From positions 434,001-498,000 of the forward strand of contig NZ_JANUGU010000001.1 of NCBI RefSeq assembly GCF_024753145.1: a DNA stretch of 64,000 nucleotides. The letters run 5' to 3'. The notes under the pieces are model-generated. The model was not told the DNA's origin and did no database searches. It was given only the letters and a program-made list of their open reading frames with translations. The position numbers and the translations under genes were made by a program. Source of the stretch: Massilia terrae (GTDB taxonomy: Bacteria; Pseudomonadota; Gammaproteobacteria; Burkholderiales; Burkholderiaceae_D). Shown piece after piece: positions 16,564 through 24,425 of this stretch; position 1 is the stretch's first letter; every line of letters starts with the position of its first letter.

Positions 16564-17922
16564 GTGAAACCTCTTGACCTGCCTTCCGCCGCAATGGCGG
16601 CGACGCCGGCGGCCGATGCCGCGCCGGCCTGGCGCGCCGCCTGGTGGCGCCTGATGGATACCCGCGTCGGCGTGCTGCCGCTGCCGATTTATGTCCTGCT
16701 GCTCGCGCTGATCGGCGGCTTCGTCGCCCTGGGCAAGGTGCCCACCGATATCTCGGTATCGATGGCGATCCTGTGCGTGGGCGGCTTCACCTGTGCCGAA
16801 ATCGGCAAGCGCCTGCCCGTGCTGCGCCACATCGGCGCCGCAGCCATCTTCGCCACCTTCGTGCCCTCGCTGCTGGTGTACCTGCATGCGATCCCGCCGG
16901 TCCTGCTGGATAACGTGGTCAAGTTCACCAAGGTCACCAACTTCCTCTACCTGTTCATCGCGTCGATCATCGTCGGCAGCATCTTCAGCATGGACCGCAC
17001 GGTGCTGGTGAAGGGCTTCCTGAAGATATTCGTACCGCTCGCGGCGGGCACCGTGATCGCGGCGATTGTCGGCACCGCGGTCGGCACCGGCCTCGGGCTG
17101 GGCTGGAAGCACACCCTGTTCTTCATCGTCGTGCCGATCATGGCGGGCGGCGTGGGCGAGGGTGCGATCCCGCTGTCGGTCGGCTACGCGTCCATCCTCG
17201 GCCTGGCCCAGGGCGACCTGTTCGCGGAAGTACTGCCGCCGGTGATGCTGGGCAGCCTGAGCGCGATCCTGATGTCCGGTACTCTCAATTTCGTCGGCAA
17301 GCGTTATCCCCACCTGACCGGCGAGGGCCGCCTGCAGCCGGGCGTGGAAGAGGAGCTGCCGACGGCCAGCCTGCAGCCGGCTGCCGCGGTCGAAGACGTC
17401 GGTGGCGTGGCTGCTGCGGGCATCACCGCAATCACGCTGTACATGGTGGGCCTGATGTGCTTCCGTCTGTTCGACTTCCCGGCGCCGGTCGCGATGCTGT
17501 TCATCGCCGTGATGTTCAAGCTCTGGCGCGTCGTGTCGCCGCAGCTGCAGCAGGGCTCGCACGTGGTCTATAAATTTTTCTCGACGGCTGTCACGTACCC
17601 GCTGCTGTTCGCCATCGGCGCGGCGATGACGCCGTGGGAGAAACTGATCGCCTCGTTCACCGTAGCGAACCTGATCACCATCGTGGCCACCGTGGCCACG
17701 CTGATGGCGACCGGCTTCGTGGTCGGGCGCCGCATGGGCATGTACCCGATCGAGACCGCTATCGTCAACGCCTGCCACAGTGGCCAGGGCGGAACCGGCG
17801 ACGTGGCCATCCTGACCGCGGCCAACCGCATGCAGATGATGCCGTTCGCGCAGATCGCCACCCGTATCGGCGGCGCCATCGTGGTGACGCTCGCGCTGTT
17901 CTTCATCTCCCGCATCGGCTGA
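16564..17922 (+). CDS. 2-hydroxycarboxylate (citrate/malate-type) transporter, CitS family
   Basis: 452 residues from GTG at 16564. I prefer this start to the ATGs at 16549/16552 because GGAGAC (16554-16559) would otherwise lie inside the gene, whereas the neighbouring genes use GGAGAC as ribosome site. The diagnostic GGxG reentrant-loop motifs of the 2HCT family are present twice: MAGGVGEGAIPLS and CHSGQGGTGDVAIL, each in one half of the protein. About eleven TM segments are predicted. Family members move citrate, malate or lactate with Na+ or H+ or in exchange. A link to metal-citrate uptake is inference from the neighbours. Confidence 0.93.
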   Translation: MKPLDLPSAAMAATPAADAAPAWRAAWWRLMDTRVGVLPLPIYVLLLALIGGFVALGKVPTDISVSMAILCVGGFTCAEIGKRLPVLRHIGAAAIFATFVPSLLVYLHAIPPVLLDNVVKFTKVTNFLYLFIASIIVGSIFSMDRTVLVKGFLKIFVPLAAGTVIAAIVGTAVGTGLGLGWKHTLFFIVVPIMAGGVGEGAIPLSVGYASILGLAQGDLFAEVLPPVMLGSLSAILMSGTLNFVGKRYPHLTGEGRLQPGVEEELPTASLQPAAAVEDVGGVAAAGITAITLYMVGLMCFRLFDFPAPVAMLFIAVMFKLWRVVSPQLQQGSHVVYKFFSTAVTYPLLFAIGAAMTPWEKLIASFTVANLITIVATVATLMATGFVVGRRMGMYPIETAIVNACHSGQGGTGDVAILTAANRMQMMPFAQIATRIGGAIVVTLALFFISRIG

Positions 17923-17941
17923 TCAAACCGAAAGGACTTCA

Positions 17942-18970
17942 ATGAAGCGAATTGTTTTCATGGCCGCGCTGGCGGCCGCGTTCTGCACCACGGCGAGCGC
18001 CGAGCCGAAGCTCGCCCCGGCGACCACGCCGGTCGAGGTGTCGAATCGCGTGGTGCTGCTGGTCGACGAGATCCGCGCGATCCGCAATTTCCCGGTGCTG
18101 GTGGCCGAGCGGCTGGGCTACCTGCGCGAAGGCGCGATGGCGGTCACGGTGGTCAATACCCGCAACGAGATGTGGCACGGCGACCAGCTGCGCGACGGCC
18201 GCATCGACGCCGTGCTGGCCTACTACCACCACAACATCGCCAACCAGGCGCAGGGCTTCAAGAGCGAGGCCATCGTCACGCTCGGCCTGACGCCCGGCAT
18301 GCAGGTGCTGGTGTCGAACCGCGCCAAGGAGCGCTTGCACACACCGGCCGACCTGAAGGGCGCGCGGATCATCTCGGGCGGCGCCGGCTCGTCCAAGACG
18401 ACCGTCGCCAACAGCCTGGTGCTGGCGGGCGGCCTGAAGCTGAGCGACTACGTCCGCCTCGGCACCGACGGCAAGGAGAAGAACGCCGCCGCGCTGGCTG
18501 ACGGCAGCGCCGACCTGGTGGTGGCGCCTGTCCCGGACGGCGACTACTACCTGGAGCGCGGCGTGGCCAGCGTGTTCGCGGACCTGACCACGGTCGCCGG
18601 CACCCGGGCGGCGCTGGGGACCACCTTCCCGAGCAGTACCGTGTACATGGCCAGCGACCGCATCAAGGCCCATCCGGAGATCGCGCGGCTGCTGGCGCGC
18701 GCCTTCGTGCGCACGCTCCGCTACATCAATACTCACACGCCGGAGGAGATCGCGGCGCTGATCCCCGCCGACGTAAAGGGCAAGGACGAAGCGGCCTACC
18801 TCAAGGTGCTGCGCGAGCAGATCGGCATGTTCGCCAGCGATGGCCGCATGCCGGAGGACGCCGCACGGCAGGAGTGGCGCGTATTGTCCGCGTTCGAGCC
18901 GGAGTACGCCAAGGTGAAGGTCGAGGATACCTTCACCAACCGCTTCGTGGACGAAGCCAGGGGCCAGTAA
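17942..18970 (+). CDS. ABC solute-binding protein, NMT1/SsuA (NitT/TauT) type
   Basis: 342 residues with a signal peptide ending TTASAEP. Signatures include NFPVLVAERLGYLREGAMAVTVV, DGRIDAVLAYYHHN, VLVSNRAKERLHTPADLKGARIISGG and FPSSTVYMASDRIKAHPEIARLLARAFVRTLRYI, the standard pattern of NitT/TauT/thiamine-precursor-type binding proteins. Again no permease or ATPase gene is adjacent. It follows the 2HCT carrier by 19 nt. It may scavenge an organic ligand or act in signalling. The ligand is unknown. Confidence 0.87.
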   Translation: MKRIVFMAALAAAFCTTASAEPKLAPATTPVEVSNRVVLLVDEIRAIRNFPVLVAERLGYLREGAMAVTVVNTRNEMWHGDQLRDGRIDAVLAYYHHNIANQAQGFKSEAIVTLGLTPGMQVLVSNRAKERLHTPADLKGARIISGGAGSSKTTVANSLVLAGGLKLSDYVRLGTDGKEKNAAALADGSADLVVAPVPDGDYYLERGVASVFADLTTVAGTRAALGTTFPSSTVYMASDRIKAHPEIARLLARAFVRTLRYINTHTPEEIAALIPADVKGKDEAAYLKVLREQIGMFASDGRMPEDAARQEWRVLSAFEPEYAKVKVEDTFTNRFVDEARGQ

Positions 18971-18971
18971 G

Positions 18972-19637
18972 GTGCTGACGGCCGTCCAGCCGCAGGGCCG
19001 CTCCGCCGCGATCGTGCCGGCGCGGCGGCCCTTGCTTCATCTGGTCTACCTTGGCGCAATCGACCTGCGCATATGCCTGCTGGTCTCGTCCGGCGGCTTC
19101 GACATGCGGCCGGTGTCGAAGGTCGATGCCTTCCTCGCGGGCCGGGGCGGGCAGGGCGCGGTGGTGCTGGTCGATGCCGGCCATGCGCATGACTATGCTG
19201 TGCGGCTGGTGAGCCGGCTCGTCGTCGCTTGCCCCGGCGCCCGCGTGGTGCTGGTCAGCGAAAAGGGATCGGTTGGATTTTTCCGCGAGGGATTCCGGGC
19301 CGGCGCCATCGATGTGCTGGACAAATCCTTCGATGATGCGCGGATTCGCGAGGCGCTCGCGCAGATCGCCGTCAGCTCGGCGCCGCAATATCCCCAATGT
19401 GGCCTGCGCCAGGCGCGCGAGGGACGCTTCGCACGCTTGACCCAGCGCGAAAAGGAGGTCTTCGATTGCCTGCTCGCCGGGCACACCAACCGCGAGACAG
19501 GCGAACTGCTCGGCCTGTCGCCGCGCACGGTCGAACTGCACCGCGCCCGCGTGCACGACAAGCTCCAGGTGCGCAATGTCGCCCAGATGGCGCGCGAATA
19601 CGGCTTCCTTTATCGGCTTGCAGGCGACCCGGTTTAG
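18972..19637 (+). CDS. LuxR/FixJ-type response regulator with atypical receiver
   Basis: 221 residues from GTG at 18972, which lies 1 nt after the stop of the preceding gene. The C-terminal LuxR helix-turn-helix is intact (LTQREKEVFDCLLAGHTNRETGELLGLSPRTVELHRARV). The N-terminal half resembles a receiver but lacks the acidic pair at the first strand (LLVSSGGFD) and has VVLVDAGHAHD in place of the usual phospho-site context, although a late lysine (VLDKSF) remains. It may work without phosphorylation or sense something else. As last gene of the operon it probably adjusts expression of the uptake genes. Confidence 0.85.
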   Translation: MLTAVQPQGRSAAIVPARRPLLHLVYLGAIDLRICLLVSSGGFDMRPVSKVDAFLAGRGGQGAVVLVDAGHAHDYAVRLVSRLVVACPGARVVLVSEKGSVGFFREGFRAGAIDVLDKSFDDARIREALAQIAVSSAPQYPQCGLRQAREGRFARLTQREKEVFDCLLAGHTNRETGELLGLSPRTVELHRARVHDKLQVRNVAQMAREYGFLYRLAGDPV

Positions 19638-19738
19638 CTTGCCTCCAAAAAAGTTTCCACGCCCGGTCGAGAACCATCATTCCGCGACAGGGAATTAACG
19701 GATAAGAGTGTCCGTGTGGCAGGCTTGGAGGCATTGCG

Positions 19739-20632
19739 ATGAAAATCGATACCAACACGCAGGCGAAATTCGCGTTCGCGGCATTCCTGCTGCTTGCCCT
19801 TGTCGCCTCGGCTTTCTGGTATCTCGTTTCCGTTGGCAACTACCTGATTTATCAGATATCGACTGAGGAATCGGTGTCCGGCCTGATTGTCGACGCGCCG
19901 GTGGAATTCCACGGCGTCGATGTGGGGAAGGTGAAAAGCGTCAAGCTGCTCAATCCGCACACCGTACGTATCCTGTTGAGTATCGATAAGACTGCGCCGA
20001 TCACTTCCGCCAGCGTCGCGACGCTTACCTCGCGCGGCCTCGCGTCGCGCGGTTTTACCGGCTATGTCTACATTGCGATCGAAGATGCCGGCATGAGTTC
20101 GGGTCCTTTGACCAGGCGGCCGGGCGAGGCTTACCCGACAATACCGACCGCTCCGTCGAAATCGATGACGCTCGATACGACCTTGAACCAGGCGACGGCG
20201 AATGTGCAAGCATTGACAGACCTGCTGCAATCGACGCTCGACAAGAAGACCGTTGTGGCGCTGAAGCAGTCGGCGGAAAGCCTGCAGCAGGTGACCAAGG
20301 TTCTGGCGGCGAATTCCAAAAGGATGAATACGATCGTCGCCAATACCGAAAGCGCGAGTCGTCGTCTTGCGCCTCTGCTGGACTCAAGCCACGACTCGGT
20401 GACAACGCTCCAGACGCAGATTCTGCCTCAAGCTCGTTCCGTCCTGGATTCGAGCCACGATACGGTGAGAGCGCTGCAGACGCAAATCCTGCCGGAAGCT
20501 CACAAAGCGCTGACCGATCTGGACGATTTGTCCGGTTCCACGACTGCCGTGACGAACCAGATCAATCGAAATCCGTCGATCCTGATTCGCGGCACGGCGC
20601 CGCCGGCGCCGGGGCCAGGGGAAAGAAAATGA
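19739..20632 (+). CDS. MCE/MlaD-domain protein with C-terminal tandem repeats
   Basis: 297 residues. One N-terminal TM helix (about 9-30) is followed by an MCE domain (about 40-120: TEESVSGLIVDAPVEFHGVDVGKVKSV) and a long helical C-terminal region. That region holds two adjacent 22-residue repeats starting LDSSHD (residues 214-257) and ends in a proline-rich tail. MCE proteins form periplasmic rings or tubes that carry lipids for an ABC transporter. The permease (MlaE) and ATPase (MlaF) that normally accompany it are missing here. GC content is lower than in the preceding operon. A strong GGAGG ribosome site supports the start. Confidence 0.87.
   Translation: MKIDTNTQAKFAFAAFLLLALVASAFWYLVSVGNYLIYQISTEESVSGLIVDAPVEFHGVDVGKVKSVKLLNPHTVRILLSIDKTAPITSASVATLTSRGLASRGFTGYVYIAIEDAGMSSGPLTRRPGEAYPTIPTAPSKSMTLDTTLNQATANVQALTDLLQSTLDKKTVVALKQSAESLQQVTKVLAANSKRMNTIVANTESASRRLAPLLDSSHDSVTTLQTQILPQARSVLDSSHDTVRALQTQILPEAHKALTDLDDLSGSTTAVTNQINRNPSILIRGTAPPAPGPGERK
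20378..20509 (+). repeat. Two 66-nt in-frame tandem repeats inside the MCE gene
   Basis: Units 20378-20443 and 20444-20509 encode 22-residue repeats (LDSSHD...LQTQILP) with 15 of 22 identical residues. They lengthen the helical stalk and imply recent duplication. Confidence 0.85.
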
Positions 20633-21237
20633 CAGCCAATATCGCCAGGACGGTTTTGGTCGCATTCTATGTGGCGCCGTTTGTCGGCTGCACCGCGCTC
20701 TCGCCGGTGGATGTAAGCACTCAGAAATATGTGCTGAATCGTGTCCCTGTTGACCTGCCTATCGAACAGACTCACGCAACGTCTTTGTTTGTGCTGGCCC
20801 CTGAGTCCGACCGTGTCTATGGCACGACGCAAATGGCCTATACGACCCAAGCGTATCAAATTGCGTATTTCAGCCAAAACGAATGGGCGGAAACTCCTTC
20901 GAAGATGATGCTGCCGTTGATAGTCGCGACGATGTCGAACACCCACTATTTCAGCGAGGTGTTTGCGGCGCCCGATTTCGGCCGTCACACGTTCGCGCTG
21001 CGCACTGAAATCCTGGAGCTTAAGCAGGACTTCACGGCACAGCCGCCGATGCTGAAGTTGACGATGCGCTTCTATTTGAGTCGCGAGGCGACGAACGAGA
21101 TCATCGCGAGCAAGGAGGTATCCATGCGCGAAACGATGGGGGAAAAGAACCCCTATGCCGGCGTCGTGGCGGCCAACGAGGCGACGGAAAAAGCATTGCG
21201 TGAACTTGCCGCCTTCGTGGTCGAGAAAGCGCGCTAA
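20629..21237 (+). CDS. PqiC/DUF330-type lipoprotein partner of MCE protein
   Basis: 202 residues. The N-terminus carries a lipobox (APFVGC) after a hydrophobic stretch. The body has the pattern of the ABC-type transport auxiliary lipoprotein family (PqiC/YmbA): TQKYVLNRV, QMAYTTQAYQIAYFSQNEWAETPSKMM, HTFALRTEILELKQDF. Such lipoproteins sit on the inner face of the outer membrane and dock MCE tubes. It overlaps the MCE gene by 4 nt (ATGA), so the two are coupled. Its stop overlaps the convergent cytochrome b561 stop by 4 nt. Confidence 0.82.
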   Translation: MTANIARTVLVAFYVAPFVGCTALSPVDVSTQKYVLNRVPVDLPIEQTHATSLFVLAPESDRVYGTTQMAYTTQAYQIAYFSQNEWAETPSKMMLPLIVATMSNTHYFSEVFAAPDFGRHTFALRTEILELKQDFTAQPPMLKLTMRFYLSREATNEIIASKEVSMRETMGEKNPYAGVVAANEATEKALRELAAFVVEKAR

Positions 21238-21785
21238 GGCAGCATTTTGCGCACGGTGTCGTCCTTGAAGAGGAAATGATGCCGCAGCGCCGCGCCCACG
21301 TGAACAAAGATGAGCAGGATCAGCCCGTAGGCGAACCATTTGTGGATGCCGATCAGCCTCTGGAACAGATACTCATCATGAGGAAGGAAATCGGGCAGCA
21401 GGAACAGGCCAAAGAACGATACCGGAATGCCGGCCGCGGACGACATCAGCCAACCAGACACCGGCAATGCGAACATCAAGGCGTAAAAGCAGAGATGAAC
21501 AAATCGCGCGGCGACTTTCTGCCAATCGGGCAGGTGTGCAACCAGTTGTGGCAGGATCTGCGTGATACGCCAGGCCAGGCGGACTGCAAACAAGAGGAGC
21601 ACTAACAGGCCAAATTCTTTGTGGAGGAGGATCAGCGTGATTTTCTTCGTGTCGAAACCGACATCGGGAAGCCTGACCATATACAGTCCCAATGCCACGA
21701 GTCCGATCATGAGGAAAGCCATCAGCCAGTGGAGCAGGATCGCGACCGATCCATAACGGTCTTCGGTGTTCCGGATTGGTGCCAT
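21234..21785 (-). CDS. Cytochrome b561 family protein
   Basis: 183 residues with four TM segments and histidines at the heme-b positions: AILLHWLMAF, LLHKEFGLL, VHLCFYALMFALPVSGW, IHKWFAYGLILLIFVHVGAALRHH. This is the prokaryotic cytochrome b561 (YodB/CybB) pattern, a diheme membrane protein that oxidises quinol, with superoxide or periplasmic partners as acceptors. It may share a transcript with nothing else; the small lipoprotein gene upstream is 58 nt away on the same strand. Confidence 0.93.
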   Translation of the reverse strand: MAPIRNTEDRYGSVAILLHWLMAFLMIGLVALGLYMVRLPDVGFDTKKITLILLHKEFGLLVLLLFAVRLAWRITQILPQLVAHLPDWQKVAARFVHLCFYALMFALPVSGWLMSSAAGIPVSFFGLFLLPDFLPHDEYLFQRLIGIHKWFAYGLILLIFVHVGAALRHHFLFKDDTVRKMLP

Positions 21786-21843
21786 CGCTTGGGTCTCCGG
21801 GGAGGAGATTGAAAGTCTCGCGCTGGCTGATGGGGCGCGGCTA

Positions 21844-22116
21844 TCAGAAAGTCGAGCAGTTAAAGAAGCCGCGATGGCCGAAGCAGGTCGTTGTCGTCGG
21901 TGCAGTCCGCCAGCGCTCGATGGCGTTCTTGGTATCCATCTTGAGGATGCAATCGCGCCACTGCTCGGTGTCTGCCTGATAGCCCAGCTTTTGGCATGCA
22001 GGTCCGTAGACCGCGATCATTTCGTCCACCTCGCGTTGCTGTTCCGCTGCGCGGTCCGCCTGGGTTGCGCAGCCGCCCAGCAGCAGGGCCAGCGTGAGTG
22101 CCATTGAAGTACGCAT
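21844..22116 (-). CDS. Small predicted lipoprotein, unknown function
   Basis: 90 residues from the ATG at 22116, chosen over an in-frame upstream start because it begins a clean lipoprotein signal (LTLALLLGGCATQ) and has GGGGAA upstream. After the lipobox comes a short helix with EQQREVDEMIAVYGPACQKLGY and two further cysteines (RDCILK, TTCFGH). I do not recognise a named family. It is on the same strand as, and just upstream of, cytochrome b561. Confidence 0.7.
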   Translation of the reverse strand: MRTSMALTLALLLGGCATQADRAAEQQREVDEMIAVYGPACQKLGYQADTEQWRDCILKMDTKNAIERWRTAPTTTTCFGHRGFFNCSTF

Positions 22117-22244
22117 GATAATTCCCCTTCTCGGTAACCCGCGCACCTACGGGCGGCGCGACGGCGAACAGCGACTGTTCAACCGTTTATTCCCGTGCGG
22201 TGGTGCAAGGTTCAAGGGAAGGGTGGCGCTGGTGCTCGCCAGGA

Positions 22245-23084
22245 TCACTTGTAATACTCGGGTGCCAATTTCAGCGTGTCGCGCTGTGCCTTGTCGTGAT
22301 TGATCCAGAGCTGAGCCTTTTCCTTCGCTAGCACATCGGCGATGCGCTGCATTGAAGCCAGTGTTTGGTCCTTGTCGAAATTAATGGAAGGTACGCGGCG
22401 ATTGTTCCAATTGCTCTTGAAGTGGGCCGCATCGCCTGACAGCACGATTGCACCGGTTTTCGGCAGCTTGACCAGCAAGGACTGATGGCCGGGCGTGTGA
22501 CCGGGTGTCGAAAGGATGGTGACGCTGCCATCGCCGAAGACATCCTTGTCGCCTTCAAGCTTGGTGACTGGATGCGCGGGATTGAAGCGTGGTGCATTGT
22601 TGGCGCCGGGCCAATCGTATTCGGCTTTCTGCACCAGCAGCATCGACTGTGGGAACATCTCGACATTTCCGATGTGGTCCGGGTGGCTGTGCGAGATCGC
22701 GACGTATTTGATGTCCGCTGGCTTGACACCAAGTGCTTCCAATTGGTTTGCCAGCGTTTTCGGCCGGCGCCAGTGGATCGCCCTTGGATCAGCCGGAGCC
22801 TCGCCGTCGGGTAGCGCGGCGATGGAGTCCTTCACGCCGGTATCCCACAGCATCCAGTCCTGGTCATGCTTGATCAGGTAACAGTTGTCGGCGAATGCCA
22901 TGGATTGGCCCACGTTCACACCCGGCGACCAGCGCGAGATATCGCCCGCTACACCTTCGCCGCAATTGAGAATGTAGAGGCGTGCGACGCTGTTATTCTG
23001 ATGTGCAGGCAAGCCACTGCACCCGGCGATAATGGCAAGCGAGGCGATGACGAGTTTGGCGGCGATGAACGGAGATTTCAGCAT
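22245..23084 (-). CDS. Metallo-beta-lactamase-fold hydrolase, AHL-lactonase-like, lipoprotein
   Basis: 279 residues. The signal peptide ends in a lipobox (LAIIAGCSG). The dizinc motif HSHPDHIGN is intact, followed by GHTPGHQS, the bridging Asp in LSGDAAH and a late INHD histidine, the arrangement of N-acyl-homoserine lactonases (AttM/AiiA class). Unlike cytosolic lactonases this one should be membrane-anchored in the periplasm. It could hydrolyse acyl-homoserine lactones or other lactones. It lies 9 nt after a small barrel protein gene in the same direction, so the two form an operon. Lower GC suggests acquisition. Confidence 0.88.
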   Translation of the reverse strand: MLKSPFIAAKLVIASLAIIAGCSGLPAHQNNSVARLYILNCGEGVAGDISRWSPGVNVGQSMAFADNCYLIKHDQDWMLWDTGVKDSIAALPDGEAPADPRAIHWRRPKTLANQLEALGVKPADIKYVAISHSHPDHIGNVEMFPQSMLLVQKAEYDWPGANNAPRFNPAHPVTKLEGDKDVFGDGSVTILSTPGHTPGHQSLLVKLPKTGAIVLSGDAAHFKSNWNNRRVPSINFDKDQTLASMQRIADVLAKEKAQLWINHDKAQRDTLKLAPEYYK

Positions 23085-23093
23085 GGCAGAGAT

Positions 23094-23381
23094 TCACGGC
23101 AGCAGATTGTGAACCTCGAACGCCGTTTCCTGTGGTGGCGCGGTAAACCCGCCGTTGATACCATGCGACATTTTCGGTATTAGGATTCCTTCGCGAAACT
23201 GTTCCCAACTTTCCTTGGAATCGTGGATTGCTACTATGATCCAACCGCCGGCCGTTGGGCCAGCCGCATGGTAGATTTGGCCCTTCGGCAGCTTTTCTCT
23301 GCTTGGATGCACGGCCGCAATTGTCGCTTCGTATTGTTCCTGCGTACCACCAGGAAAGAAATGTGTAATACCGTAAGCCAT
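23094..23381 (-). CDS. Small dimeric alpha/beta-barrel-like protein, unknown function
   Basis: 95 residues from ATG 23381, 7 nt after AGGAG; an ATG one codon upstream (23384) is possible. The sequence (YGITHFFPGGTQEQYEATIAAVHP, GQIYHAAGPTAGGWIIVAIHDSKESWEQF) has the strand-helix-strand rhythm of stress-responsive or monooxygenase-like dimeric barrels. It is followed 9 nt later by the lactonase-like gene. No catalytic residue is assigned. Confidence 0.7.
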   Translation of the reverse strand: MAYGITHFFPGGTQEQYEATIAAVHPSREKLPKGQIYHAAGPTAGGWIIVAIHDSKESWEQFREGILIPKMSHGINGGFTAPPQETAFEVHNLLP

Positions 23382-23552
23382 CATAGTTCTCCTGTCGGGT
23401 TGATGGGACCTTGCCAAAGCCTTTGAAGCTTAGCTTGCATAATGAGAACGTCAAGCAATCCTGGAAAGTTTCTTAGCCAAATGCCGCGTCATCGTTGCCT
23501 CAGCGTACAGGGGCTACTATCAGTGACAAACCTGAGCATTTCGTTGGAGCCT

Positions 23553-24425
23553 TCAATGAGGACCCGCCGAAGCCAGCGCGACGTATTCGTCTTCGATCGG
23601 CCGTTCCGTAAGGTCTGTGCCATTCAGCAGATCGCCGCTGACTTCAAGCCTTTCAAGTTCGAAGCCTGCGTCGGCCAGGAAGCTCGCGAGACCGGGGCGC
23701 GCCATGCTCGACAGGAATGGCTCGCCCCGCCATCGCAACCAGACATCGATCAGGCGGCTGCCCTGCCGGAACCCGGGATGTCCGTTTGCCAGTGGCTGCA
23801 GCCACGTGAACGCCACGTGGCAATGCGGCGCTGCCGTGGCCATTTGCTCGAACAGTGCGCGCACCGCATTGAGCGGCATATACATCAGCAGTCCTTCCGC
23901 AACGAACAGCGTCGACGCCGCCCGATGAAACGCCGGATGCGTCGCCAGAACCGAGCTTAGGTCCTGCCGCGCCAGATCGGCGGCGATGAAGGCGATGCCA
24001 TCGCCGCCTGCCGCAGCGCGCTTTACGGCTTGCGTCGCAGGGTGATCGATCTCGATACAGCAAACATCCGGGCGTGCCGCTTTCAGTTCCGCGCACAAGG
24101 TATCGAACCCGGCGCCGACCACGATCACTTGCGTACAGCCGGCGGCCAGCGCGGCTTGCGCATGCCGGCGCAGGATCTGCTTGCGGAGCGCAAAGTGCAT
24201 GCAAATCCCCGGCAGGGTGGCGGCCTCGACCAGACCGCACAGGCGTTGAAACCATGCCTTGCGCAGCAGGTAGGCCAGGCGTGGATAAGCGCGCCGCAGC
24301 AACTGTTCGCCGAGGCGAAGCGCGTCGACAGGCAGCACAGCGGCAGGCAATGAGGCTCGCGCGCCCGCCAGCTGCAGTCCGCCCGCGACGATCAGCGCGG
24401 TCCTGCTGGGCTTGTCCGGTTTCAT
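23553..24425 (-). CDS. Class I SAM-dependent methyltransferase, LCM/PPM1-like
   Basis: 290 residues. Motif I is VIVVGAGFDTL, followed by CCIEIDHPATQ (acidic residue for the ribose) and LFVAEGLLMYMP, the pattern of the leucine carboxyl methyltransferase / TIGR00027 family, whose bacterial members often methylate polyketides or small metabolites. It starts within a 4-nt ATGA overlap with the FAD-oxidase gene upstream, so the two proteins are coupled and probably act on the same molecule. The product is unknown. Confidence 0.87.
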   Translation of the reverse strand: MKPDKPSRTALIVAGGLQLAGARASLPAAVLPVDALRLGEQLLRRAYPRLAYLLRKAWFQRLCGLVEAATLPGICMHFALRKQILRRHAQAALAAGCTQVIVVGAGFDTLCAELKAARPDVCCIEIDHPATQAVKRAAAGGDGIAFIAADLARQDLSSVLATHPAFHRAASTLFVAEGLLMYMPLNAVRALFEQMATAAPHCHVAFTWLQPLANGHPGFRQGSRLIDVWLRWRGEPFLSSMARPGLASFLADAGFELERLEVSGDLLNGTDLTERPIEDEYVALASAGPH

